Source: Chloroflexota bacterium
GTDB taxonomy: Bacteria > Chloroflexota > Anaerolineae > Aggregatilineales > Phototrophicaceae
Direction of reading: 5' to 3'
Length of the DNA stretch: 62,151 bases
NCBI GenBank assembly: GCA_011523615.1
Contig: WTGJ01000021.1
Location: 1 to 62,151 of the forward strand
A program made the position numbers and the translations under genes. Of this stretch, positions 51,447 through 61,936 are shown in pieces; the stretch's first letter is position 1; each line of letters begins with the position of its first letter. The notes under the pieces were generated by a model. The model did not search any database, was not told where the DNA came from, and saw only the letters and a list, made by a program, of their open reading frames with translations.

Positions 51447-52466
51447 TCAATCCGAAAGATCCAGACCGCCGAAAGCTTGTACAAATTGTTCGACCTCGGT
51501 CATCGTGGGCATGAAATTGGCGCAGCCCTGTTGAGTGACGAGGATGGCGCCGCAGGCGTTGCCCAATCTGGCGCTCCGCAACCAGTCCCAGCCCTTCACG
51601 TAGCCATAGATGAAGCCAGCGCCAAAGGCATCCCCGGCGCCCAGGATGTTGATCACTTCCACGGGAAAGCCCGGCGCTTCGATGATCTCACCATCGGCAA
51701 AGTGGACCCGCGCCCCCTCCGGGCCGATTTTCTCGATGATCGCGGTCGGACCCAAGGCCAATAGACTCAGGGTGGCGGACCGCGAATCACCGGCTACCCG
51801 AGCGTCCGAAATTTGTGAATGAGTGAGGGCCACTTGTTGGCTGCTGTGCATCACGGTGGCGTTGATTTCGTCTTCGGTGCCGATGACCACATCCACCAGC
51901 GGTAAAGCAGCGCGTACGACTTGACCGAATGTGCGGACATCCTCCCACTGGTCCGGGCGGAAATCGAGATCGAGAAGCACGCGGGCGCCGGCGGCGCGGG
52001 CGCGTTCGGCAGCGAAGATGGTCGCCATTCGGGATGGGTCGCGGCTGAGGTTCGTACCGGCGAATTCGAAAGCGCTGCAATCCTCGAGCGGCGCAGCCAG
52101 CGCATCATCAATGGTCAACTGGATGTCGGCGCAGTTCTCGCGGTAGAACACGAGGGGGAAGCGATCCGGTGGTTCAATGCCGAGCAAGACGGCGCTGCTG
52201 CGCGCATTCGCTTTTTTCGGTATGTAACGGGTTTCGACCCCTTCTTTGCGCAGGAATTCGAGGATGAAATCCCCCACCGGGTCTTCCCCCACCGCGGTGA
52301 GGAGCGCCGTTTTCAAGCCCAGCCGTTGCGCGCCGACGCTGATGTTGGTGGGCGAACCGCCGACAAAGGCGCCAAAACTGGTGATCTCCGCAAAAGGCGC
52401 ACCAATGTCATTCGAATACAGGTCTATGGAACTGCGCCCCATCGTCAGCAGATCGTAGGTTTTCAC
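51447..52466 (-). CDS. iolC: 5-dehydro-2-deoxygluconokinase
   Basis: PfkB-family kinase phosphorylating 5-dehydro-2-deoxygluconate in inositol breakdown. The 339 residues show TMGRSSIDLYSNDIGAPFAEI (IolC-like), FVGGSPTNISVGAQRLGL, and the catalytic NILGAGDAFGAGFIYG. GTG start with GAGG upstream. It is first in the iolC-iolD-dehydrogenase operon. Confidence 0.92.
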   Translation of the reverse strand: MKTYDLLTMGRSSIDLYSNDIGAPFAEITSFGAFVGGSPTNISVGAQRLGLKTALLTAVGEDPVGDFILEFLRKEGVETRYIPKKANARSSAVLLGIEPPDRFPLVFYRENCADIQLTIDDALAAPLEDCSAFEFAGTNLSRDPSRMATIFAAERARAAGARVLLDLDFRPDQWEDVRTFGQVVRAALPLVDVVIGTEDEINATVMHSSQQVALTHSQISDARVAGDSRSATLSLLALGPTAIIEKIGPEGARVHFADGEIIEAPGFPVEVINILGAGDAFGAGFIYGYVKGWDWLRSARLGNACGAILVTQQGCANFMPTMTEVEQFVQAFGGLDLSD

Positions 52467-52493
52467 TGCACCTCATCGCGCATCACTGAGCAC

Positions 52494-52526
52494 CCTATGA
52501 TAGGATATTTGGACGGAAATTCGCAA
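52494..52526 (-). promoter_or_regulatory. iolC promoter with a small dyad
   Basis: TTGCGA (52521-52526), 18-nt spacer, TATCAT (52497-52502). An inverted repeat CCTAT-G-ATAGG (52494-52504) covers the -10 and could bind a regulator of the divergent inositol genes. Confidence 0.55.
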
Positions 52527-52543
52527 CTGAGAAAGCGGGATGC

Positions 52544-53497
52544 ATGACCACCATCGGTAAATATCGCCGTTTGACGCGCTGCAGCGACGCCAGAGGACTC
52601 TTCCATATCCTCGCTTGCGATCATCGGGGCAATCTGCGCGGCCGCTTGACCCAGCGAGGGCGGCCGATCGATGATGAGGGCTTCGTGCGCTTCAAACAGC
52701 AATTGCTGCAATCTTTGCTGCACGATGCGACCGCGGTGCTCGCAGATCCGCAATTTGGCTTTGGTCCTGCCTTTGCGGAGCGAATCATACCCGGGCATGT
52801 CGGCACCCTGTCTCCCCTGGAAGTGACGGATTATGACGCGCCGCCGGCTGAACAGGGTTTTACGGAGATCCCCGGCTGGAACATCGCGAAATGCCTGCGA
52901 GCCGGCGTGGATGGGGTGAAATTGTTGTTGCCATATCATCCTCGTGCGGAAAATGCGGACGCCAAACGGGAATGGGTTTCGCACATCGTCGCCCAATGTG
53001 CCCTGTGGGATGTCCCTTTCTTCTTGGAACCCATCGTACACTCACGGGTTGCCAACGAACCGCTGAGCCACAGCGAATTGATCCAGGCTATGGTCGCTAT
53101 GGTGGTAGAATTTGCCGGGATTGGGGTGGATGTCCTGAAGCTGCAGTTCCCGGTGGATGTTTCCCACAACCACGATGAAGCATTCTGGTCCACTGCCTGT
53201 AGGGAGCTGGATGCGGCCTGCACCGTACCCTGGACTTTGCTCAGCGCGGGGGTGGATTATCCGATCTTCGCCCGACAGGCGCGCGTGGCCTGCGCCGCGG
53301 GCGCCAGCGGGGTCATCGTGGGGCGGGCGGTCTGGGCTGAGGCGGTGAACCTGGCGGAAAGGGAGCGAGCGGCATTTTTGCAGGAGGTGGGGCGCCAGCG
53401 CATGGCGGAACTGGCTGCCATTGTTGGCTCCGGTCGGCCCTGGTGGGAAAAGCTCCAGCCCATCGGCGCTCGGGGTGAATGGTATCGGGATTACTGA
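52544..53497 (+). CDS. Class I aldolase of the LacD/IolJ-like family
   Basis: A 317-residue TIM-barrel aldolase resembling tagatose-1,6-bisphosphate aldolase (LacD): LFHILACDHRGNLRG, GVDGVKLLLPYHP with the probable Schiff-base Lys, FFLEPIVHS, VDVLKLQFPVD. Located opposite iolC, it likely performs the last inositol step, cleaving the phosphorylated 5-dehydro-2-deoxygluconate. Its stop lies 3 nt from the convergent MFS stop. Confidence 0.85.
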   Translation: MTTIGKYRRLTRCSDARGLFHILACDHRGNLRGRLTQRGRPIDDEGFVRFKQQLLQSLLHDATAVLADPQFGFGPAFAERIIPGHVGTLSPLEVTDYDAPPAEQGFTEIPGWNIAKCLRAGVDGVKLLLPYHPRAENADAKREWVSHIVAQCALWDVPFFLEPIVHSRVANEPLSHSELIQAMVAMVVEFAGIGVDVLKLQFPVDVSHNHDEAFWSTACRELDAACTVPWTLLSAGVDYPIFARQARVACAAGASGVIVGRAVWAEAVNLAERERAAFLQEVGRQRMAELAAIVGSGRPWWEKLQPIGARGEWYRDY

Positions 53498-53500
53498 GAA

Positions 53501-54685
53501 TCACAATTGTGACGGCGGTAGTCTTTCTGCTTTGCGGAACAAGAGAAAAGCCAGCACCAACAAAACCAGGACGATGCCGTAAGCCCGATCGATGCCGATG
53601 GAATCCGCCGCGATGCCCAGCAATTGGGGGGTGACCAGGATCGCACAGCCATTCCCCAGCGAGATGCGGGCGCTGGCTTGATCGGCCGCTTGATGACCGG
53701 CGGCCGAAGCAGCGACCAGCGCGAAGGGGAAAAGGTTCGCCACCCCCAGGCCGAGGATGAAGAGGCCCAATAGGACCAGCCAAACATTGCCAGCCAACCA
53801 GAACAACGGAAAAGCAAGGGCGCTGATCCAAAGCGCAACCTGCAAAAGGTGTTCGATCCGATATTTTCGCGTCAGTTGGCTGCCGGCAAAACGGGCGATG
53901 ATGCCACCCACGAAGTAGGCGCTCAGGGCCACCGCGGCCCGGTTCTGGCTGAGCCCCACACTGTCTTCCAGAAAGGTGCTGGCCCAATAAATCACGCACC
54001 ATTCCAGTGCCACGCAACAGACCAGGCCCGACCAGATGAGCCAAAATCGCTGCGGCAAGTGCGAGCTCAAAGCAACCGGATCCCTGGTTTCACTTTGTTG
54101 CGCAGCAGCTCTGGGGACGAGGATCTGGAACCAGCGGGCAAACAGGATGAAACAGAGCCAGCAGCAAACGGCCAGGACGATCGCGCTGCGCCAGCCCCAG
54201 GCGGAACGCTCCCCCAGACCGATCATCAAGGGCGCCAGGCCCGCGGCGATGCCGGCAGCGAGATTGGCTTCGGTCAGCGCCCTTCCTCGCTGAAGGCCGT
54301 GCCGATCCGAAAGGGTGCTCTGGATCATGATCACCAGCATGGTGCCGAACGTGGCCATGCCGGCGATGGCCGGCAGCGTAATTTCGATGCGCTCGCCGCG
54401 GATGAAAAGCAGGGCGCCGAGGGCCATCCCCAGGCCACCACCCCAAAAGGTGATGCTCCTGCCGAAACGAGCGGCAAAGGCATCGGTGAAGATCCCCGCC
54501 AGGACCATGCCCAGGGCAAAGGCGCTGAAATGAAGGCCGCTGAGGGTATAGCTGAGGTCCAATTCTGCGCGCAGGAAAGGCATCAGCGGCCCGAGGATGG
54601 CCTGAAGATAGGCGAAATAAGCCAGCATGCCATACGAAAGCCAGGAATATCGATCCCGCTGGAAGTGAGCCGCGTGGGGATACAT
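53501..54685 (-). CDS. Major facilitator superfamily transporter
   Basis: A 394-residue protein with about twelve hydrophobic segments and the loop-2/3 motif GIFTDAFAARFGRS, in the MFS style. The substrate is probably a polyol or sugar acid, judged from the neighbouring genes only. ATG 54685 is 7 nt after TAGAAT (54693-54698) with no ribosome site; the ORF's first ATG (54694) overlaps that box, so 54685 is preferred. Confidence 0.85.
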   Translation of the reverse strand: MYPHAAHFQRDRYSWLSYGMLAYFAYLQAILGPLMPFLRAELDLSYTLSGLHFSAFALGMVLAGIFTDAFAARFGRSITFWGGGLGMALGALLFIRGERIEITLPAIAGMATFGTMLVIMIQSTLSDRHGLQRGRALTEANLAAGIAAGLAPLMIGLGERSAWGWRSAIVLAVCCWLCFILFARWFQILVPRAAAQQSETRDPVALSSHLPQRFWLIWSGLVCCVALEWCVIYWASTFLEDSVGLSQNRAAVALSAYFVGGIIARFAGSQLTRKYRIEHLLQVALWISALAFPLFWLAGNVWLVLLGLFILGLGVANLFPFALVAASAAGHQAADQASARISLGNGCAILVTPQLLGIAADSIGIDRAYGIVLVLLVLAFLLFRKAERLPPSQL

Positions 54686-54692
54686 CCGTGTC

Positions 54693-54698
54693 ATTCTA
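54693..54698 (-). promoter_or_regulatory. -10 box of the MFS gene (leaderless type)
   Basis: TAGAAT, 7 nt before ATG 54685. No good -35 at 16-18 nt. Confidence 0.45.
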
Positions 54699-54780
54699 GC
54701 CCGTACGCTTGCGAACGGGGCGAGGGCTTTGCTACATTCCTGATTTACTGCCTCTTTGCTGGGAAGGGATCATTGCCAAT

Positions 54781-55899
54781 ATGGATCGACCGCTGCGGGT
54801 GGGAGTTCTGGGTTGTGGTGCCATCGCCCAGATCATGCACATCCCTTATCTCGTGGAACATGAATGCTTCGAATTGGTCAGCCTGTGCGATGCCCATTCC
54901 CCTGTCCTGCAAGCGGTGGCCGACCGCTGGCAAGTCCAGCGACGTTACACCCGCATGGAAGAATTCCTCCACAGCGACTCGCTGGATGCGGTGATCATCT
55001 GCCACTCCGGCAGCCACAAACAAAGCGTTCTGGCGGCGCTGGCGGCTGGCCTGCATATTTTTGTCGAAAAGCCACTGGTCTACAACTTGCGGGAAGCGGA
55101 AGAAGTGGCGGAGTCTGCCGAAGGTACCGACCGGGTGATCCAACTCGGCTATCACAAACTGTACGATCCGGCCTTTGCCTACGCTCGAGAGCGCATCCGA
55201 GAAATGGAGGATTTGGCATTCGCCCGCGTGACGGTCTTGCACCCCTGGAACGACCTGGGCTGGTCACCGCATCGTCTGCGCCGCGGCCATGGGGTCATCC
55301 TGGCCGGGCACGTCGAACCGGCGGATTGGCAAACGTTGTACGAAACGCAATTGCGATATTCGGCAGGTGGTGAATTGACCGCCTTGGTCGATGAAGCGCT
55401 GGGAAAGAACGCCGGAAACGATCATTTGCGCCTCGCGTATGCCCAGCTCTACACCAGTCTGATCCATCAAGTCTACACGATGGATGCCTTGCTGGGCGAA
55501 CCGACGCGCGTCTGCAGCTGCGAAGTATGGCGACAGGGTTTGTCCATGCACTTCGTGCTGGAATATCCGGGGGATGTGCGCTCTTCCTGGGATTGGCATT
55601 TCCTCTCCCACTTGAAAGATTACCGCGAGGAATACGCCTTCTTCGGCAACCACGACCGGGTCTTCTGGCAGTTCCCCAGTCCGTACTATCGGAACTTCCC
55701 CAGTCCAGTGATCATCCAGGGCGGCCAGGGTGAGCTGAGCTGGGAAAAGCGGGTCACGGTATCCCTGGATGAGGCCTTCGAGCGAGAATTGTTAGCCTTC
55801 CATGATAACATCACTGCGGGGAACACTCCGCGTTCCAGCTTGGCGGATGCCTTGCGTCATGCGCGCCTCATCCAGCAAATGACCGATGCTTTCGGATGA
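54781..55899 (+). CDS. Gfo/Idh/MocA family oxidoreductase
   Basis: A 372-residue sugar dehydrogenase with VGVLGCGAIAQIMHIPYL, CHSGSHKQSVLAALAAGLHIFVEKPLVY and LIHQVYTMDALLG. The catalytic Lys is in EKP. It starts a plus-strand run of seven genes for sugar or sugar-acid oxidation (54.8-61.8 kb). ATG 54781 fits the family start; the upstream extension to 54709 does not. Confidence 0.87.
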   Translation: MDRPLRVGVLGCGAIAQIMHIPYLVEHECFELVSLCDAHSPVLQAVADRWQVQRRYTRMEEFLHSDSLDAVIICHSGSHKQSVLAALAAGLHIFVEKPLVYNLREAEEVAESAEGTDRVIQLGYHKLYDPAFAYARERIREMEDLAFARVTVLHPWNDLGWSPHRLRRGHGVILAGHVEPADWQTLYETQLRYSAGGELTALVDEALGKNAGNDHLRLAYAQLYTSLIHQVYTMDALLGEPTRVCSCEVWRQGLSMHFVLEYPGDVRSSWDWHFLSHLKDYREEYAFFGNHDRVFWQFPSPYYRNFPSPVIIQGGQGELSWEKRVTVSLDEAFERELLAFHDNITAGNTPRSSLADALRHARLIQQMTDAFG

Positions 55900-55906
55900 T
55901 CAAGCG

Positions 55907-57025
55907 ATGAAGAAAACAGTTTCGCTGGGCATCGTGGGGAGCAGTTGGTGGGTCGATGCGATGTATCTGCCCGCGTTGGCCGCTTGCCCGGAAGCGGAGG
56001 TGACCGCCTTATCGGCACGCAACGAAGGACGAGCGCGAGCGCTGGCTGATTCCTGGGGCATACCGCGGGTGTACACCGACGTGGCGGCGATGCTGGCTGA
56101 GGAAAAGGACTTGCAGGCGCTGCTGATCATCACCCCCAACCACACTCATTACGAATACGCCCGAATGGCGATGGAGCGTGGTTTGGCCGTATTGGTGGAA
56201 AAGCCCTTGACCGTGGATTACGACTCCGCTCGGCGCTTGGCAGAGATGGCGGAGGCCCGAGGCGTGATCACCATGGTGCCCTTCACCTATCGCTTCATGC
56301 CGACTTCGCGCTACTTGAAACGCCTCATCGCTGATGGTTACCTCGGGCGGCCCTACCACCTCAATCTGCGTTATTACGCCAATTACGCACGCGAAGGGCA
56401 ATACCTGTGGCGATTTGACGGATCATTGGCGGGTTCTGGCGTGTTGGGCGATCTGGGCAGCCATTTCCTGCATCTGGCAGAGTGGTTCTACGGTCCGATT
56501 GCGGAATTGCAGGCGATGGCGGCCCAACATGTGCCGCGGGCGAGCCACAATGAAGCAGGCAAACCGTACCCTCCTGTAGAGGATGACGCGATCATCAACT
56601 GCCGCTTCGCCAATGGTGCGCTGGGCGTCATCCAGGTCAGCGCGGTCTGTTACGAAGATGCCGGCATGAAAATGCAGCACCTCTTCGAATTCCATGGCGC
56701 AGACGGCACCCTGTATCAAGAAGTGGATTGGGTGGAACAGCAGGAGATTCGCGGCGCACGGGTAGGCGAGGGCGGCTTGAAGCCACTGCCGATACCAGAA
56801 GAGATCTGGGCTGGCGCGCGCCAGGATACCGTTCACAACAGCTATCGCGATGTGTTCCGCGCCCAGGGACATATGGTGGGAGATTTCGTTCGCGCGGTGC
56901 GAGACCAACGGCGCATCCGGCCCGATATTCACGATGGCCTGCGCATCCAGCTGCTCTTGGAGGCAGCGATATTGAGCGCAAGGGAAGGACGCCTCGTGCG
57001 CCTTTCGGAGTTGGAAGCCTCTTAG
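55907..57025 (+). CDS. Gfo/Idh/MocA family oxidoreductase
   Basis: A second sugar dehydrogenase of 372 residues in the same run: [49 protein letters not shown], and [17 protein letters not shown] with the catalytic His. ATG 55907 is 7 nt after the previous stop. Confidence 0.87.
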   Translation: MKKTVSLGIVGSSWWVDAMYLPALAACPEAEVTALSARNEGRARALADSWGIPRVYTDVAAMLAEEKDLQALLIITPNHTHYEYARMAMERGLAVLVEKPLTVDYDSARRLAEMAEARGVITMVPFTYRFMPTSRYLKRLIADGYLGRPYHLNLRYYANYAREGQYLWRFDGSLAGSGVLGDLGSHFLHLAEWFYGPIAELQAMAAQHVPRASHNEAGKPYPPVEDDAIINCRFANGALGVIQVSAVCYEDAGMKMQHLFEFHGADGTLYQEVDWVEQQEIRGARVGEGGLKPLPIPEEIWAGARQDTVHNSYRDVFRAQGHMVGDFVRAVRDQRRIRPDIHDGLRIQLLLEAAILSAREGRLVRLSELEAS

Positions 57026-57027
57026 GT

Positions 57028-57843
57028 ATGAATGACATGGCTGAGCTGGCGGGCAGGGTCGCGCTGGTCAGTGGCGCGGCGCGGGGGATCGGCCGCGGGA
57101 TCGCTGCCCGATTCGCGGCGGCCGGCGCTCGGGTGGCCCTGATCGACGCATTGCCGGACGTGCATGACGTGGCGGCGGCGATCCGCTCGGCCGGCGGCAT
57201 GGCCCTGAGCTGCTGTGCGGATATTGCAGAAGAAGATGAGTTGGAAGTGGCCTTGGCGGGCATAGAGGAAGAATGGGGTAGCGTCCAAATTTTGATGAAC
57301 AACGCTGCCGTCATGCCGACGGGCCCGTTGCACGAAACAGCGATCGCCGATTTTGAGCGCTGCCTGGCCGTCAATTTGCGCGGTACGTTTTTGCTGAGTC
57401 GCGCCGTCATCCCGGGCATGCTGGCGGCCGGCCGCGGTTGCATCCTGCATATGGCCAGCGTGACCGGCCTGCTGGGTCTGCCCGGTTTGGCCATCTATTC
57501 CGCGACCAAAGGGGCGCTCATTGCCTTGACCCGGGCGATGTCCACCGATTATGCGCGCTACGGCATCCGCGTGAACAGCGTTTCGCCGGGCACGATCGAT
57601 ACGCCGATGTTGCATGATTTTGTGGCCGCGCAGCAAAACCCGGCCGAATTGCTGCGGCAATTTGCTGAGATGCATCCGCTGAGACGAATCGGGCAAGTCG
57701 AGGAAGTCGCCGAAGTTTGCCTCTTCCTGGCATCGGACCGGGCCAGCTTTGTGACGGGCAGCAACTACGTCGTCGATGGCGGGCTGAGCGTGCGCGGTGA
57801 ACAACCCCAAGATGAAAGTCAGCTGAATACTCAGGAGAGTTAG
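57028..57843 (+). CDS. Short-chain dehydrogenase/reductase
   Basis: A 271-residue classical [56 protein letters not shown] with catalytic Ser-Tyr-Lys, and [13 protein letters not shown]. The pattern fits sugar or 2-keto-3-deoxy-sugar-acid dehydrogenases in non-phosphorylating fucose/rhamnose pathways, which suits the FAH and enolase-family neighbours. ATG 57028 begins 3 nt after the previous stop. Confidence 0.9.
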   Translation: MNDMAELAGRVALVSGAARGIGRGIAARFAAAGARVALIDALPDVHDVAAAIRSAGGMALSCCADIAEEDELEVALAGIEEEWGSVQILMNNAAVMPTGPLHETAIADFERCLAVNLRGTFLLSRAVIPGMLAAGRGCILHMASVTGLLGLPGLAIYSATKGALIALTRAMSTDYARYGIRVNSVSPGTIDTPMLHDFVAAQQNPAELLRQFAEMHPLRRIGQVEEVAEVCLFLASDRASFVTGSNYVVDGGLSVRGEQPQDESQLNTQES

Positions 57844-57845
57844 CC

Positions 57846-58811
57846 ATGGAAATTGCCCCCCAGATCCACCGCATCCCCTGTGTATTCATGGGCGAGCGCG
57901 TGGCCTATGTGCACCTGCTGATCGGAGAGGAATTTTCGCTGCTGTTGGATACCTGCTGTGCACACAACCCGGAGCAAGAGATTTTGCCTTATATGGAACG
58001 GATCGGTTTCGATCGGGAACGCTTGAGCTACATCCTCATTTCGCATTCTGATCTGGACCATCAGGGCGGGAACGAGCCGATGAAAGCCGCCGCGCCGAAC
58101 GCGAAGTTGCTCTGTCACTCGCTGGATCGCCCCTGGATCGAGAGCACCGCGGCTATCATGCAGGGCCGCTATCTGCAATTCGATGAACCGCATGGGCTCG
58201 AAACCCCAGCGGAAGCCGTCGCGGAAATGCGTGCGTTGACCTTATCCTGCCCCTTGGATGGCACGTTGGAGGGTGGGGAGCGCTTTCGCCTCGGGCCGGA
58301 TTGGTGGGTGCGAGTGGTGAATACGCCGGGGCATACCTATGGGCACATCGCTTTGTATTGTGAACGAAGCCGCACCCTCCTGGCCGGCGAAGCAGCGCTC
58401 TGGCATGCCATTTTGGATCGAGACGACCGGCCGGTGTTGCCGCCTACTTACTGCTATGTGGACAGTTACTTGCAAACGATCGATCGCTTGTTGGAAATGC
58501 CGATCGAGGCCTTCTCCGCTGCGCACTGGCCGGTCTACCGCGAAACTGCTGATATCCAGGCCTTCCTGCGCGAGAGCCGCGAATATTGCTGGTTTGTCGA
58601 AGAACAGCTGCTCCTTTTTGGCAGGGAAATGGGTCGTTTCCGCTTGCAAGATGCTTTGCGGGAGTTGGCGCCCAAGGTGCGGCGTTGGGATGAAAGTGGT
58701 GATGGCCTGCTGACTTTCCCCTTTTGTGGCAACCTGGCGCGTTTGACGCAGCGCGGCTTGTTGAAAGAAGGCAAAAACGCCGCCGGTTGGGTCGAATGGT
58801 CGCTGCCGTGA
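57846..58811 (+). CDS. MBL-fold metallo-hydrolase
   Basis: A 321-residue metallo-beta-lactamase-fold hydrolase. The metal motif is HSDLDHQGG, i.e. H-x-D-x-D-H rather than the canonical H-x-H-x-D-H, followed by TPGHTYGHIAL, AGEAALWH and AAHWP. In this operon it may be a sugar lactonase, but this is inference. AGGAGAG precedes the ATG by 6 nt. Confidence 0.82.
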   Translation: MEIAPQIHRIPCVFMGERVAYVHLLIGEEFSLLLDTCCAHNPEQEILPYMERIGFDRERLSYILISHSDLDHQGGNEPMKAAAPNAKLLCHSLDRPWIESTAAIMQGRYLQFDEPHGLETPAEAVAEMRALTLSCPLDGTLEGGERFRLGPDWWVRVVNTPGHTYGHIALYCERSRTLLAGEAALWHAILDRDDRPVLPPTYCYVDSYLQTIDRLLEMPIEAFSAAHWPVYRETADIQAFLRESREYCWFVEEQLLLFGREMGRFRLQDALRELAPKVRRWDESGDGLLTFPFCGNLARLTQRGLLKEGKNAAGWVEWSLP

Positions 58812-59740
58812 AGGCTCTATCCGACGAGGCGACCCTGCAGTGGGTCTTTCATGCAGAGGCGAGCGGCACCGTCAGAGAAGCCCTCTGGTATAGCGGGTCG
58901 CTGGTGGAACCACCGCCCACTGGCCAACCCAAACCGTCCACTCAAAGCGCGATGAGCCAATGGTTGGCGACCACTGTCGGCAGAGTCCCGGACGCGATTT
59001 TGGAATTGGCAGAGCAGGTGCGGGAACGGCTCGATCGCCAGGAAGCGTCGTCCACAATGGAGTTGCCGCCAGAGGGTGCATGGCGTGCACCGCTCAGCGA
59101 TCAAGAAGTCTGGGGCGCGGGAGTGACTTACCGGCGCAGTCGGGAAGCGCGGCAGGAAGAAGCGCAGGATGGTGGCGATGTCTATGCACGAGTGTATCAG
59201 GCGCAGCGGCCGGAGATTTTCTACAAAGGCAACGCGCGCACCGTGGTCGGTCACGGTGGTGAAGTGGGCATCCGCGCTGATTCCGATTGGGACGTGCCAG
59301 AGCCGGAGCTGGCGGTGCTCTTCAACCCGGCCATGGAAGCCGTTGGTTTCACCATCGGTCTGGATATGAGCAGCCGCAGCATCGAAGGCGAGAATCCGTT
59401 GTATCTGCCACAGGCGAAGGTGTACGACGCATCCTGCGCTCTGGGGCCGGGTGTGCTTCTCCAGGCGGCAACGGAATGGCCCGACAAGCGCATCACCATG
59501 AGCATAGAACGCGCTGGCCAGGAAGTGTTTCGCGGTGAGACGGATACCGGACAACTCGCCCGCAGCCTCCGTGAATTGGCGGAATACCTGCGCCGGAGCA
59601 ATGATTTTCCATCGGGTGTGTACCTGCTGACCGGCACCGGCATCGTGCCGCCTGCGGAATTCACGCTGCAAGAAGGGGACACGATTCATACGGCGATCAG
59701 CGGTTTGGGCAGCCTAGAAAATACCGTGATTCGAGTTTGA
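58796..59740 (+). CDS. Fumarylacetoacetate hydrolase family protein
   Basis: A 314-residue FAH-fold enzyme with VWGAGVTYRRSREAR, PEIFYKGNARTVVGHG, DSDWDVPEPELAVLFNP (metal-binding acidic residues) and LTGTGIVPPAEFTLQEGD. In fucose/rhamnose pathways such enzymes split 2,4-diketo-3-deoxy acids into pyruvate and lactate. The start is either ATG 58796 (16-nt overlap) or GTG 58808 overlapping the MBL stop. Confidence 0.87.
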   Translation: MVAAVKALSDEATLQWVFHAEASGTVREALWYSGSLVEPPPTGQPKPSTQSAMSQWLATTVGRVPDAILELAEQVRERLDRQEASSTMELPPEGAWRAPLSDQEVWGAGVTYRRSREARQEEAQDGGDVYARVYQAQRPEIFYKGNARTVVGHGGEVGIRADSDWDVPEPELAVLFNPAMEAVGFTIGLDMSSRSIEGENPLYLPQAKVYDASCALGPGVLLQAATEWPDKRITMSIERAGQEVFRGETDTGQLARSLRELAEYLRRSNDFPSGVYLLTGTGIVPPAEFTLQEGDTIHTAISGLGSLENTVIRV

Positions 59741-59749
59741 GAGAACCTT

Positions 59750-60633
59750 GTGATCAAGCAATTTTCCCAAAAAACCTGTGCCTTTGATGTGGAGTGGGTC
59801 CCTTGCCCGCGCAGCGTACGCCGTTTATTGAACCTGCCGGCTTCGACGAGCGACGAAGAAGCATTTCTCGCGATCTGGCAGCACACCGACCCGACCTGGG
59901 CAGCGAGCGATGATCACTCACATCGTTTTGCCGGCCACCCTTTCATCAAGCTCGCACTCTCTCAAGTGGTTTCGATCGTCGGCGTGGTGCGCACGGTCGA
60001 ACGCGATGGCAACATCCGTCTGGGCTTGCGCTCGCGGGGGATCCATGAGCATGAAGAAGGGAAGATGATCCAGGATTTCTTGGAAGGGGTAGCGAGCCAA
60101 GGTTATCAGCTCTGGGGTTACCATTCCAGCCGCTCCGATGTGCCCATTTTGATCCAGCGCGCCCTGGCTTTGGGAATCCGATTGCCGAATTTTGCCCGGC
60201 GGCCGCCCCGGCCCTGGGAGGGGCTTGACTACTTCGATGCCCGCAATTCCCAGGCTCATGTCGACCTATTGGCGGTCACGCAATCGCAATGGGGTGCCAA
60301 TTCGCCGAAGCTGACCGATCTGGCGGCGGCTTGTGGGATCCCGGTCAAGGTCGAGATCACCTCGTGGCGACAGCCGATCGATGGCGAAAATGTGGCGCAG
60401 CTGTACCTGGAAGATCACATCGACCTGATCGTGGCATACAATGAGTTCGACGCGCTCACGAACCATCTGTTGATGCTGCGCGTGGCTCACCTGGGCGCCT
60501 TCCTGGACGATCAACAATATGAGCGGGAAAAGGCGGTCCTGCGGCAATTGCTGGAGCAGGAGATCGAAGCAGGCAAAGCGCACCTCGTCGATTATCGGGA
60601 TCGCTGGGATGAGTTGGAACAAGAAGCGCGAAC

Positions 60634-60637
<4 letters not shown>
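59750..60637 (+). CDS. Predicted PolB-like 3'-5' exonuclease
   Basis: A 295-residue protein with DEDD-type exonuclease motifs in order: CAFDVEW (Exo I, D-x-E), [16 protein letters not shown] (Exo II), and [19 protein letters not shown] (Exo III, Y-N-x-x-D). It fits the predicted PolB-like exonuclease group (DNA_pol_B_exo2). No polymerase domain is present. It starts with GTG, 9 nt after the FAH gene, and overlaps the dehydratase gene by 4 nt, so a nuclease-like protein is co-translated with sugar-acid enzymes, which is unexpected. Confidence 0.75.
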
Positions 60638-61823
<1,186 letters not shown>

Positions 61824-61833
<10 letters not shown>

Positions 61834-61846
61834 AGGCGCAGCCTTT
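61824..61846 (+). terminator. Weak terminator after the sugar-acid operon
   Basis: GCTGCGC and GCGCAGC (7-bp perfect stem, 5-nt loop) overlap the stop codon and are followed by CTTTACAT. The T-tract is poor. Confidence 0.35.
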
Positions 61847-61866
61847 ACATCCCCCCCTATATGAAG

Positions 61867-61890
61867 TAGAATCTGTCATAGAATCTGTCA
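61867..61890 (+). repeat. 12-bp tandem repeat carrying two TAGAAT -10 boxes
   Basis: TAGAATCTGTCA occurs twice in perfect tandem (61867-61878, 61879-61890). The second TAGAAT is 7 nt before ATG 61892, the leaderless spacing seen elsewhere in the window. Confidence 0.6.
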
Positions 61891-61891
61891 G

Positions 61892-61936
61892 ATGAAGTGG
61901 AGGCCGAACCATCCATACCACTCCTGTGCGCCGTAG
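61892..61936 (+). CDS. Possible 14-codon ORF overlapping the start of the FN3 protein
   Basis: An ATG 7 nt after TAGAAT opens a 14-residue ORF (MKWRPNHPYHSCAP) that ends at 61934-61936, inside the next gene. It could be a leader for translational coupling, or the true start of the secreted protein if a 1-nt indel is present. It lacks an amino-acid bias. Confidence 0.3.
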   Translation: MKWRPNHPYHSCAP

